From assembly GCF_001936255.1 (NCBI RefSeq), contig NZ_CP013704.1, positions 744,001 to 808,000 of the forward strand: a stretch of DNA of 64,000 bases, given 5' to 3'. The notes under the pieces were generated by a model. That model had not been told where the DNA came from. It ran no database searches and saw only the letters and a list, made by a program, of their open reading frames with translations. Position numbers and translations under genes: made by a program. Positions 35,366 through 43,155 of the stretch are shown piece after piece. This DNA comes from Borrelia anserina Es. Lineage in GTDB: Bacteria; Spirochaetota; Spirochaetia; Borreliales; Borreliaceae. Within the stretch, counting starts at the first letter, position 1. Each line of letters starts with the position of its first letter.

Positions 35366-36043
35366 TTATTTCTCCTTGTGTGCTTTGATCATATGTCTTT
35401 TATTGTTGAATCCTTTTATTCTGGAGTAGTTAAAATTGCCGAGTTTTAATCCATCTTTGACAATTCTTGCTGCAGAGAATGTTGAAAGTTTTGTTCCGAT
35501 TTTGCTCTTTTTTGAAATTATAGCAAATATTTCCTTATTCCACATTTTTGGATTTTTGCTTGGACTAAATCCGTCTAAAAACCAGTAATCTATGTGTTTT
35601 GGTAACTCTTTAAGTTTTTCCCTAACGTCTCCAACTAGGATTTTTAAATTAATATTTTCTGTTATTTTGTACTTTATGTTTTTTGTTGGTTTGTTGGGGT
35701 ATTTTTTGAGCAATGCCTTAAAATAGTGTGTGTCTTTACTAAAAAATTGTGATATTTTTTTGATTTTTTCTTTTTTTAGAGGAAACTTTTCAATTGAGTA
35801 GTAGTTAATTTTTGTTTTGAGGTTATTTTCTTTTAGATATTTTGAGAGTGCTATGAAATTAAGTCCAGTGCCAAATCCTAGTTCTGCAATTGTTGCGCTT
35901 TTTAGAGTCGCAAGTTCCTTATCTAGGTCACAACCTTTAATGAATACATAAGTACTCTCTTCAATTCCGTATTGTGGATCATAATAGATATCTTTAAATC
36001 TACTTGAGTATATGGTTTTACCTTTAAATCTTAATTTATTCAT
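35366..36043 (-). CDS. mnmD: tRNA (mnm5s2U34) methyltransferase, MnmD/MnmC1-like
   Basis: The 225-residue SAM-dependent methyltransferase is of the DUF752 family. It has the SAM-binding motif ELGFGTGLNFIALSKYL, and the characteristic catalytic-site loop YWFLDGFSPSKNPKMW matches the MTase half of E. coli MnmC (WFLDGFAPAKNPxMW). This enzyme methylates nm5(s2)U34 to mnm5(s2)U34 in tRNA. The FAD half of MnmC is not fused here; a DAO-family gene at 53128-54189 is a candidate partner. It lies downstream of groES on the same strand with a stem-loop between. Confidence 0.88.
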   Translation of the reverse strand: MNKLRFKGKTIYSSRFKDIYYDPQYGIEESTYVFIKGCDLDKELATLKSATIAELGFGTGLNFIALSKYLKENNLKTKINYYSIEKFPLKKEKIKKISQFFSKDTHYFKALLKKYPNKPTKNIKYKITENINLKILVGDVREKLKELPKHIDYWFLDGFSPSKNPKMWNKEIFAIISKKSKIGTKLSTFSAARIVKDGLKLGNFNYSRIKGFNNKRHMIKAHKEK

Positions 36044-36223
36044 TCTTTATTTTACAAATGAATAAATTAAGAAATGATTTTTTATTTAGAAAAAAAAGTA
36101 AACTTAGAAAAAATACTAGTTTTAAAAGCACCACTATCATTTTTATGTATTGATCTTAACTTAATTTGTTTGACTCGGATAATAGGATGTAAAACGTTAA
36201 CTTTTTAAGGTTTTTGCCCTTTT

Positions 36224-36256
36224 AAGAGAAACTAAAACGTAAGTTTAGTTTCTCTT
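36224..36256 (-). other. 13-bp inverted repeat directly after groES
   Basis: The arms AAGAGAAACTAAA (36224-36236) and TTTAGTTTCTCTT (36244-36256) are perfect inverted repeats with a 7-base loop. The stem starts 5 bases past the groES stop in the direction of groES transcription. On the minus strand it is followed by AAAAGGGC rather than a U tract, so it is not a classic intrinsic terminator. It may be an RNA 3'-end stabiliser, a partial terminator reducing readthrough to mnmD, or factor-dependent. Confidence 0.6.
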
Positions 36257-36261
36257 TCCTT

Positions 36262-36534
36262 TTATTCTTCTATAATAGCTATTATTTCTTTGGCTTTTAA
36301 AATTAAGTGTTCCTTATCGTCAATCTTTACAGCAGCTCCAGCATATTTTTCATAGAGTACTTTGTCTCCAATTTTAACAGTAATATCTTCTTTGTTAGAG
36401 CCAACAGCTACGACTGTTCCAATGTTTGTTTTTTCTTTTGCATTCTCTGGTATATATAACCCTGAAGTTGTTTTACTTTCGGCTTCTTTTATTCTTATTA
36501 AAACTCTATCGGCTAAAGGTTTAATATTTTTCAT
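36262..36534 (-). CDS. groES: Co-chaperonin GroES
   Basis: The 90-residue chaperonin lid forms a heptamer that caps GroEL. Family features are [14 protein letters not shown] at the N-terminus, the mobile loop [18 protein letters not shown], and [20 protein letters not shown]. The ATG at 36534 gives the standard family N-terminus ([11 protein letters not shown]). A TTG at 36540 adds two residues. AAGGAG lies at 36545-36550. groEL is not adjacent, so groES is unlinked from its partner here. A likely promoter is listed separately. Confidence 0.96.
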   Translation of the reverse strand: MKNIKPLADRVLIRIKEAESKTTSGLYIPENAKEKTNIGTVVAVGSNKEDITVKIGDKVLYEKYAGAAVKIDDKEHLILKAKEIIAIIEE

Positions 36535-36565
36535 TTTCAAACATCTCCTTAATTTGATAATATAA

Positions 36566-36595
36566 ATAATACGAAAAAGTTAAGTATTAAGTCAA
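36566..36595 (-). promoter_or_regulatory. Putative sigma-70 promoter of groES
   Basis: On the minus strand TTGACT (36595-36590) and TATTAT (36571-36566) are separated by 18 bases. The start of transcription would be near 36559, about 25 bases before groES. No CIRCE-like inverted repeat (HrcA site) was seen. Confidence 0.55.
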
Positions 36596-36678
36596 TATAT
36601 TTAGATAATACTTGAAACTTCATCTAATTTTAAAGATAATTTTTTTAATAAAATGTTAAGTTTAGGTGGATAAAGAGT

Positions 36679-38310
36679 TTGATAGCGGTAAGTAATTTAG
36701 AAGTTGCATTTGGTGAAAGGATTTTGTTTAAGGATGTTAATATTAAGTTTTCTTCTGGAAACTGTTATGGGATAATTGGGGCTAATGGTGCAGGAAAGAG
36801 TACGTTTTTGAAAGTTCTAGGAGGAACGATTGAACCTAGTAAGGGTGAAGTGTCAATTGCTAAGAATCAAAGAATGGCTGTACTTGAGCAGAATCAATTT
36901 GCTTATGATGATTTTAAGGTTATTGATACTGTGATCATGGGTCACAAGAAGCTTTATGCTGTGCAAAAGGAAAAAGATGAAATCTATGCAAAGTCTGATT
37001 TTAGTGATGAGGATGGAATTAGGGCTGGAGAGCTTGAGGCTGAATTTGCTGAACTTGGAGGTTATGAGGCTGAATCTAATGCTGCAGTACTTCTTAAAGG
37101 GTTGGGTATAGGTGAATCAGTTCATTCTAGTTTAATGAGAGATCTTGAGGCAGCTTTAAAAGTAAGGGTACTCTTATCGCAGGCTCTTTTTGGAGATCCT
37201 GATATATTACTTCTTGACGAACCTACTAATAATCTTGATATTCAGTCCATTAAGTGGCTGGAAGAATTTTTGATTAATTTTGAAAATACAGTTATTGTTG
37301 TTTCACATGATAGACACTTTTTAAATCAAGTTTGTACTCATATTGTTGATATTGATTATGGGAAAATACAAGTTTATCTTGGTAACTATGATTTTTGGTA
37401 TGAAACTAGTCAAATTCTTAATAAGCAACTAAAAGATGCTAAGAAAAGGTCTGAAGAAAAAATCGCGGAACTTAAGACTTTTATTCAGAGGTTTTCAAGT
37501 AATGCATCGAAATCTAGGCAAGCAACTTCACGAAAGAAATTAATTGATAAAATTAAAGTTGAAGATTTAAAACCGTCTTCAAGAAAGTTTCCTTATATTA
37601 GCTTTAAGAGTGATAGGGACCTTGGAAAAAATGTTCTTACAATTAAGAATCTGACTAAAGAATTTGAAGGGCAATATATTTTAAATAAATTTAGTATTGT
37701 TATAGAGCCTGGACAAAAGGTCGTATTTTTAGGCAGCCCTATATCAGCAAGTTATCTTTTTGATGTGATTACCAATGAAGATAGAGATTATAAGGGTCAT
37801 TATGAATGGGGTGCTACTGTTAATTTTGCGTATTTTAAAAGAGATAATGAACGGTATTTTGGTGTAGATTTAAGCTTAGTAGATTGGCTGAGACAATATT
37901 CAAAGGAGCAGGATGAAACTTATATTAGAGGGTTTTTGGGACGAATGCTTTTTAGTCAAGATGAGGCCTTAAAAAAAGTTGCTGTCCTATCAGGGGGTGA
38001 AAAAGTAAGGTGTATGCTTTCAAAGATAATGCTTAGTGGAGCTAATGTATTATTATTCGACCAACCAACTAATCATTTAGATCTTGAGGCAATTACATCT
38101 TTAAATACCGGTCTTCGAGATTTTAAAGGGGTTGTATTATTCACTTCTCATGACCATCAGTTTATTGATACCATTGCTAATAGAATTATTGAATTTACAC
38201 CTAATGGAGTAATTGATCGTTTTATGACTTTTTCAGAATATATTGATGATTTTAGAATTAAGGAATTAAGAGATAATCTTTATGAAGGACATGCCAGCTT
38301 GAAACTTTGA
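36679..38310 (+). CDS. ABC-F family ATPase with one degenerate nucleotide site
   Basis: The 543-residue duplicated ABC ATPase has no membrane domain, as in the ribosome-binding ABC-F group (EttA/YbiT-like). NBD1 has Walker A GANGAGKST (34-42) and Walker B LLLDEPTNNLD (Glu181). Its signature LSGGx is replaced by LEAAL (156-160). NBD2 has an intact LSGGE (437-441), but its Walker A is GSPISASYLF (352-361) with no lysine/serine core, and its catalytic glutamate is Gln462 in DQPTNHLD. The linker (about 245-305) is basic and helical like a P-site tRNA-interaction motif. One ATP site should therefore work and the other should not. The start is TTG 36679 behind AGGTGGA. Confidence 0.88.
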   Translation: MIAVSNLEVAFGERILFKDVNIKFSSGNCYGIIGANGAGKSTFLKVLGGTIEPSKGEVSIAKNQRMAVLEQNQFAYDDFKVIDTVIMGHKKLYAVQKEKDEIYAKSDFSDEDGIRAGELEAEFAELGGYEAESNAAVLLKGLGIGESVHSSLMRDLEAALKVRVLLSQALFGDPDILLLDEPTNNLDIQSIKWLEEFLINFENTVIVVSHDRHFLNQVCTHIVDIDYGKIQVYLGNYDFWYETSQILNKQLKDAKKRSEEKIAELKTFIQRFSSNASKSRQATSRKKLIDKIKVEDLKPSSRKFPYISFKSDRDLGKNVLTIKNLTKEFEGQYILNKFSIVIEPGQKVVFLGSPISASYLFDVITNEDRDYKGHYEWGATVNFAYFKRDNERYFGVDLSLVDWLRQYSKEQDETYIRGFLGRMLFSQDEALKKVAVLSGGEKVRCMLSKIMLSGANVLLFDQPTNHLDLEAITSLNTGLRDFKGVVLFTSHDHQFIDTIANRIIEFTPNGVIDRFMTFSEYIDDFRIKELRDNLYEGHASLKL

Positions 38311-38347
38311 TTTATGAATTTATGTGTTTAACCATTATAGGATATTT

Positions 38348-40027
38348 GTGGTTTTGAAGGTAAATGTTGGTATTTTTATATTTTTAGGTTCTTGTTTTTG
38401 CCTTTCAGCAGATGTTAATCTTTATTTCCAGAAAGCTTTAACAGGACAAGTTCTAGGGAATCCTGTTCTTGATGAGAGACGTGATACTATTACGGTATTA
38501 ACGAAGGATAGGTGGTTGATAACTTATACTATGGCTTTAGATGAAAAATATTCTTATAGGTTAAACCGGACCCCATATCCTTTCCTTTTAAAGGATTTTG
38601 GTAGTGGTTATTATGTTATTACAGTACGTAATGAAGTTCAAAAAATTAGAAGAGGAAAGCTTGTATGGAGATATAGTTTAGATGCTTCTCCTATAAAAGC
38701 TCCTTCAATAGGAAATGGTTATATTTTAATTCCTAAAGTTGATAATAAAGTTATTGCTTTAAGACTTGGTGATGGTCAAAAGGTTTTTGAGGTGAATATA
38801 GAAGGGAAGGCAACAACTTCTTCTGTTGTTCTTGAGAATGGCAATTTTTATGTTGCAAATGAAAATTATCAAATGTTTGCTTTTAATTCTAAGGGAGAGA
38901 AAATATGGAATGCTGATCTTGTATCTCTTCCCAAGGTATTAATGATAAGTACTAATAATGAGATAATTGTTGGGTATCAGTCTGGAGATGTTATTTTGTA
39001 TGATAGTGATTTTGGTAATATATTAAGTTCCATTAGTTTAAAATATCCCATTAATTTTTTATTTGAAAAGTTTAATGGGGAATATATTGCAGTGTCTGAT
39101 GTTGGCTTTTTTTTTAATTTAAGTAGAAATCTTGAGCTTATGTTTTCTAAAAGTTTGCCATTGAAGCTTAAGGAAGCTGTGCTTTATGATAACGAAAAGC
39201 TTTTTATTGTCATAGATTCAACTGGCGTTTTAGTTCTTGATGAATATTTTAGACCAGTTGATAGGTATGATGGTATGAAGGAAATATCGGGACTTGTAGC
39301 TAATGTTGGAATAATTGCTACTGGCGGATTTAATTGGATACTGACTACTTATTATTATAAATATAAAGATGAGCTTGATATACTTGTTTGGAATCATAAA
39401 CTAGGTAATAGATATCATCAAAATAGGATAGATTTTAGAGAAAAATCTTTAGTAGAGTATGATGATGTTTATTTAGCCCTTGATGAAATGTTAAATGTTG
39501 CATATAGTAAGAAAGCTTATAATGACTTTTTAAGTACTCTAGATTCTTTAGTAATGAAATATGGTAGTTTTCCTAAAAAATATTTAGATTTATATAAAAA
39601 GGCTATTAATAATTGGCTGGCTCCAAGTGTTGGAGTTGATAGAATATTGCAAAGGGGTCAGCTTTATAAGTATTATATGTATGTTGATGATGCATCTTCG
39701 ATTAAAAGTTTTATCAATATGGCAATTGAAGAAAGGGATATCAACAATGTAATTCAATTAATTAAAATGATTGCTAAGTTTGATTATTATCATGGGCAAG
39801 ATGATCTTGTGTATGATTATATTCAGTATGTAATGTTTAATTATCAGGGTAATCTAGAAATAGCTTATGCTGTTCTTTTGAGTTTGCGCAAGATAATTTT
39901 GAATGCTACAGAGGGTACTCTTAAAAGGTATAGGAATAAATATTTAACTCTTTTGAAATTTATAAAACGACAAAATTTTTCTGAAAAAATTAATCAGTGT
40001 GCTAATGAAATTATTGTGACTCTTTAA
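38348..40027 (+). CDS. Exported beta-propeller (PQQ-like repeat) protein
   Basis: The 559-residue protein probably has an extracytoplasmic WD/PQQ-like beta-propeller. Repeated blade-like strands include GYILIPKVDNKVIALRLGDG, GNFYVANENYQMFAFNSKGE and NEIIVGYQSGDVILYDSD. The C-terminal 200 residues are helical. The GTG at 38348 is preferred, with AGGA at 38339-38342 five bases upstream. It gives a basic, hydrophobic leader ending FLGSCFCLSA. LGSC could be a lipobox, making it a lipoprotein; otherwise SPase I would cut after LSA. It lies 37 bases after the ABC-F gene. Its function is unknown; a BamB-like scaffold is one possibility. Confidence 0.72.
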   Translation: MVLKVNVGIFIFLGSCFCLSADVNLYFQKALTGQVLGNPVLDERRDTITVLTKDRWLITYTMALDEKYSYRLNRTPYPFLLKDFGSGYYVITVRNEVQKIRRGKLVWRYSLDASPIKAPSIGNGYILIPKVDNKVIALRLGDGQKVFEVNIEGKATTSSVVLENGNFYVANENYQMFAFNSKGEKIWNADLVSLPKVLMISTNNEIIVGYQSGDVILYDSDFGNILSSISLKYPINFLFEKFNGEYIAVSDVGFFFNLSRNLELMFSKSLPLKLKEAVLYDNEKLFIVIDSTGVLVLDEYFRPVDRYDGMKEISGLVANVGIIATGGFNWILTTYYYKYKDELDILVWNHKLGNRYHQNRIDFREKSLVEYDDVYLALDEMLNVAYSKKAYNDFLSTLDSLVMKYGSFPKKYLDLYKKAINNWLAPSVGVDRILQRGQLYKYYMYVDDASSIKSFINMAIEERDINNVIQLIKMIAKFDYYHGQDDLVYDYIQYVMFNYQGNLEIAYAVLLSLRKIILNATEGTLKRYRNKYLTLLKFIKRQNFSEKINQCANEIIVTL

Positions 40028-40126
40028 TTCATTTTCTTACTGGTTTTATGTTATATTTATTTAATATGTCTTATAGTATGTTAAAATTGATATTTACTTT
40101 ATACCGATTTAGTTAGTAATAGGGTT

Positions 40127-40132
40127 TATAAT
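40127..40132 (+). promoter_or_regulatory. Possible -10 element upstream of the p83/100 gene
   Basis: TATAAT at 40127-40132 lies 20 bases before the ATG of the p83/100 gene, with AGTAGGGAGAA as a strong Shine-Dalgarno in between. No good -35 is found at 16-18 bases. TTGATA at 40087-40092 is too far upstream. Confidence 0.35.
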
Positions 40133-40152
40133 TAAGTAGGGAGAATTTTATT

Positions 40153-42153
40153 ATGAAAAAAATATGGGTAGTTTGTGTTTTTTTATTCGTCTTTTTAAAT
40201 GTTTTTACTTTTCATGCTAGAGAAGTTGATAAAAATAAGTTGAAAAATTTTGTTAATATGGATCTTGAGTTTATAGATTATCAGGGGCCTTATGATTCTA
40301 CAGATACGTACCAGCAGATAATAGGTATTGGCGAATTTTTAGCTAAAAACTTAATTAATAATAAGTCTAATTATTATAACAAATATTATATTAATAGATA
40401 CATCGATAGTCAGGATGCAAAGAGTAGTTCAGATGTTTTTATTATTAGTGGAAGATCTTCTCTTGATAGTATTTTAAATCTTAGAAGAATACTTACAGGC
40501 TATTTAATGGAAGGTTTTAGTTATAGTAAAGAAAGTGCAGAATTACTTGCTAAAGCTATTACAATATATAATGCTACTTATCGAGGTGATTTGGATTATT
40601 ATAGTGATTCTTATATTCAACCTGCTCTTGAAGGTTTAAGTAAACATAATGTGGGACTTTCAAGGGTTTATAGCCACTGGGCTGGGAAGACTCATATTTT
40701 TATTCCTCTTAAGAGGAATATTTTATCAGGAGATATTGAATCAGATGTTGATCTTGAAAAAATAGTTACAGATAAAGTAGTGTTATCTCTTTTGAGTGAA
40801 AATGAAAGAGTTGGTACGGACTTTGCAAGGGATCTGACTGATATTCAGGATGAAATTCGTGATGTTGATCAAGAAAAAATTGATATTGAGTCTGTTACTT
40901 TAAAAAACATTGATGATGAACTGACCGAGACTATTGATAACTTAAGGGAAGAACTTGAAAAAGCTACTGATGAGTCTGAGAAGGAAGGTATTAAGAAGCA
41001 AATTGATGATAAAATAGTTGAGAGGGATGCTTTAGAAGATAAGGCAAAGGGTATTAAGGAAGCACAGAAGAAATTAGATGGTTCACAGAAGAAATTAGAT
41101 AAGCAAAGAGATGCAGTTAGAAATAAGATACAGGAGAGTATTGATCAGGAAAACAAGAATAAGAATTTGCCGCAACCTGGTAAGGTAAGTTCACCAAAAG
41201 TAGATAAGAAATTGCAATTAACCGAGACTATTGATAACTTAAGGGAAGAACTTGAGAAAACTACTGATGAGTCTGAGAAGGAAGGTATTAAGAAGCAAAT
41301 TGATGATAAAATAGTTGAGAGGGATGCTTTAGAAGATAAGGCAAAGGGTATTAAGGAAGCACAGAAGAAATTAGATGGTTTACAGGAGAAATTAGATAAG
41401 CAAAGGGATACAGCTAGAGATGAGGTTCAAAAAAGTGGTACTGAAGGTATCAAAAATAAGAATTTGCCGAAGCCTGGGAAAGTAAGTCTATCAAAAAGAG
41501 ATGAAAAATTAAATTCGGCGGCGGAAGCGTTGAAAAGACAGCTTAAGAAAACTACTGATCCTAAGATTACTCCTAATGTTATAAATAATCAATCTTCTAA
41601 GCGCTTTACTGATAAACCTTTAGCTTCTAAGGAGCAATTGAATCATTCTAAAGATTTGGGTAAATCTCTTGAGAATAAAACTTATAGACCTGTGTTTTTA
41701 GAGGTTTTAAATCTCAATACAAATTTGGGAGTTCTTAGATTTATTGACTCTGATGAAGGCCAATTAGAGGGAACTTCTCAATATGGTATTAGAAGGTATG
41801 GAGTTTATGAGAGGGAAGATGATTTTGTAGCTATAAAACTTTGTTCAGGTATTGCAAAGCTTCAATTGCTTAGTAAGTCAGAAAATTTAAAAGTTGAATC
41901 TGAAGCAGATTTTGAATTAAGTAGAGATTCTTCTCTTTTTGTTGATTCAGAAATGATTTTGGTAGTTGTTAAGGATAATAATGTTTGGAAATTGGCAAAG
42001 TTTTCTTCAAAGGATTTAAGTAAATTTATTCTATCAGAAGATGAAGTTTTGCCATTTACAAGTTTTACTGTTAATGCAGGTCATGTTTATTTGCAAGATA
42101 TATCTAAAAAGATTATTACTTTGGATCTAAATACTTTAAAGAAAGTGTCTTAA
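40153..42153 (+). CDS. P83/100 antigen homologue with internal tandem repeat
   Basis: The 666-residue protein is a homologue of the immunodominant 83-100 kDa antigen of Borrelia. It has a signal peptide at residues 1-22 (MKKIWVVCVFLFVFLNVFTF). A conserved N-terminal domain (about 25-225) is followed by a long charged coiled coil (about 225-490) and a C-terminal beta-rich domain (about 515-660). The coiled coil holds two tandem 99-residue units (258-356 and 357-455), the first 60 codons of which are almost identical. This coiled-coil region is known to vary in length between Borrelia species. The protein is thought to be associated with the periplasm or membrane. It stands alone before the tRNA unit. 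Confidence 0.92.
   Translation: MKKIWVVCVFLFVFLNVFTFHAREVDKNKLKNFVNMDLEFIDYQGPYDSTDTYQQIIGIGEFLAKNLINNKSNYYNKYYINRYIDSQDAKSSSDVFIISGRSSLDSILNLRRILTGYLMEGFSYSKESAELLAKAITIYNATYRGDLDYYSDSYIQPALEGLSKHNVGLSRVYSHWAGKTHIFIPLKRNILSGDIESDVDLEKIVTDKVVLSLLSENERVGTDFARDLTDIQDEIRDVDQEKIDIESVTLKNIDDELTETIDNLREELEKATDESEKEGIKKQIDDKIVERDALEDKAKGIKEAQKKLDGSQKKLDKQRDAVRNKIQESIDQENKNKNLPQPGKVSSPKVDKKLQLTETIDNLREELEKTTDESEKEGIKKQIDDKIVERDALEDKAKGIKEAQKKLDGLQEKLDKQRDTARDEVQKSGTEGIKNKNLPKPGKVSLSKRDEKLNSAAEALKRQLKKTTDPKITPNVINNQSSKRFTDKPLASKEQLNHSKDLGKSLENKTYRPVFLEVLNLNTNLGVLRFIDSDEGQLEGTSQYGIRRYGVYEREDDFVAIKLCSGIAKLQLLSKSENLKVESEADFELSRDSSLFVDSEMILVVVKDNNVWKLAKFSSKDLSKFILSEDEVLPFTSFTVNAGHVYLQDISKKIITLDLNTLKKVS
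40924..41517 (+). repeat. Two tandem 297-bp direct repeats in the p83/100 gene
   Basis: Unit 1 is 40924-41220 and unit 2 is 41221-41517, exactly 99 codons each and in frame. The first about 170 bases match at all but a handful of positions. The last third has diverged but still aligns (for example LPQPGKVSSPK versus LPKPGKVSLSK). The pattern fits a duplication whose 5' part was kept similar by gene conversion or selection. Confidence 0.92.
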
Positions 42154-42199
42154 TATTATTTTGAAGCAAAAAGTTTAGACGAGTTTTAAAGTGTATTTT

Positions 42200-42235
42200 A
42201 AAAAAAGAAGGAAAAACAAAATTTTGTTCTTCCTT
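42200..42235 (-). terminator. Intrinsic terminator of the tRNA-Arg/tRNA-Pro unit
   Basis: The arms 42208-42221 and 42222-42235 form a 14-bp inverted repeat with one mismatch (the innermost pairs form the loop). On the minus strand the stem is followed by C and seven Ts (42206-42200). It lies about 40 bases past the tRNA-Pro 3' end. On the plus strand, after the p83/100 gene, the stem lacks a U tract. Confidence 0.75.
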
Positions 42236-42275
42236 TACATTGTCTTCCTTGATATTATATATATTATATAAACAA

Positions 42276-42347
42276 TCGGGACAGTGAGATTCGAACTCAC
42301 GATCCCCTGCTCCCAAAGCAGATACCTTACCGCTAGGCCATGTCCCG
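42276..42347 (-). tRNA. tRNA-Pro (anticodon TGG)
   Basis: The 72-base cloverleaf has acceptor arms CGGGACA and TGTCCCG. The D-arm contains TAGCGGTAAGGT. The anticodon loop is TTTGGGA with anticodon TGG and G37, as expected for proline. The T-loop is GTTCGAATC. The discriminator is A, and CCA is not encoded. It follows tRNA-Arg on the same strand after 9 bases. Confidence 0.95.
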
Positions 42348-42356
42348 AAAGAATTA

Positions 42357-42429
42357 CGCGCCAATTAGGACTCGAACCTAAAACCTACAGATTAGAAGTC
42401 TGTTGCTCTATCCATTGAGCTATTAGCGC
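42357..42429 (-). tRNA. tRNA-Arg (anticodon TCT)
   Basis: The 73-base cloverleaf has acceptor arms GCGCTAA and TTGGCGC (one T-G wobble). The D-arm is TAGCTCAATGGATAGAGCA. The anticodon loop CTTCTAA gives TCT, reading the AGA codons that are frequent in this AT-rich genome. The T-loop is GGTTCGAGTCC. The discriminator is G, and CCA is not encoded. It is first in the two-tRNA unit. Confidence 0.95.
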
Positions 42430-42446
42430 TTTTAAGCCTAAAGCTA

Positions 42447-42475
42447 ATTATATTATGTTGCAAAGCTATTGTCAA
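42447..42475 (-). promoter_or_regulatory. Consensus sigma-70 promoter for the tRNA unit
   Basis: On the minus strand TTGACA (42475-42470) and TATAAT (42452-42447) are perfect consensus hexamers with the ideal 17-base spacer. Transcription would start near 42440, about 10 bases before tRNA-Arg. Confidence 0.88.
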
Positions 42476-42511
42476 TAAAAAGATTATTACTTATGTTTTT
42501 TAGAATTACGG

Positions 42512-43147
42512 ATGTTTTATAATTATTTTATGCTTAACATAGATTTAATTGTAGATGAAACTTTATCTAGATATCCAGATGTTAAACCTTTTTTGAATTT
42601 TAGGAATAATTATGAGCTTTTGATAATGGTAATTTTGAGTGCAAGGACAACTGATAATATGGTCAATAGAATTACACCTGAACTTTTTAAGAGATACAGA
42701 GATTTTGAAAGTTTGGCTAATGCTGATTTGATAGATGTCGAGAAGTTAATTTATAAACTGGGATTTTATTCAAATAAAGCTAAAAATATTATAAATTGTG
42801 CACGAATGATTTTAGAAAATTTTAAAGGTATTATTCCAAATAATATTTTTGATCTTGTATCTTTGCCAGGAGTGGGTAGAAAAACCGCTAATGTTATTCT
42901 TGGTGTTGTTTATGATAAGCCAGCTATAATTGTAGATACTCATTTTAGTAGAGTTATTATTAGGCATGGTCTCACTTGTGAGAGGACCCCTTTAAAAATT
43001 GAGCTAGATTTAAAGAGTAAAATATCTGCTTGTAAGCAGTATAGATTTTCTATGGCTATTAATAAACATGGGAGGGAGATTTGCACGTCACGTAGTGAAA
43101 CTTGTAAGAATTGTTTTTTAGAGAAGTTTGCACCAAGACTTACTTAA
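42512..43147 (+). CDS. nth: Endonuclease III (Nth) with an incomplete Fe-S cysteine set
   Basis: This base-excision repair glycosylase/AP lyase acts on oxidised pyrimidines. The 211-residue protein has the helix-hairpin-helix LPGVGRKTANVILG with catalytic Lys124, and catalytic Asp142 in VDTHFSR. The C-terminal cluster loop has Cys191, Cys198 and Cys201 in the right spacing (C-x6-C-x2-C). The fourth position expected after five residues is Ala207 (CFLEKFAPRLT). The 4Fe-4S cluster may therefore be absent, labile or completed by another ligand. ATG 42530 (MLNIDLIVDE) is an equally good start; neither has a clear Shine-Dalgarno. It converges on the permease gene, 8 bases apart. Confidence 0.9.
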   Translation: MFYNYFMLNIDLIVDETLSRYPDVKPFLNFRNNYELLIMVILSARTTDNMVNRITPELFKRYRDFESLANADLIDVEKLIYKLGFYSNKAKNIINCARMILENFKGIIPNNIFDLVSLPGVGRKTANVILGVVYDKPAIIVDTHFSRVIIRHGLTCERTPLKIELDLKSKISACKQYRFSMAINKHGREICTSRSETCKNCFLEKFAPRLT

Positions 43148-43155
43148 TTATGGCT

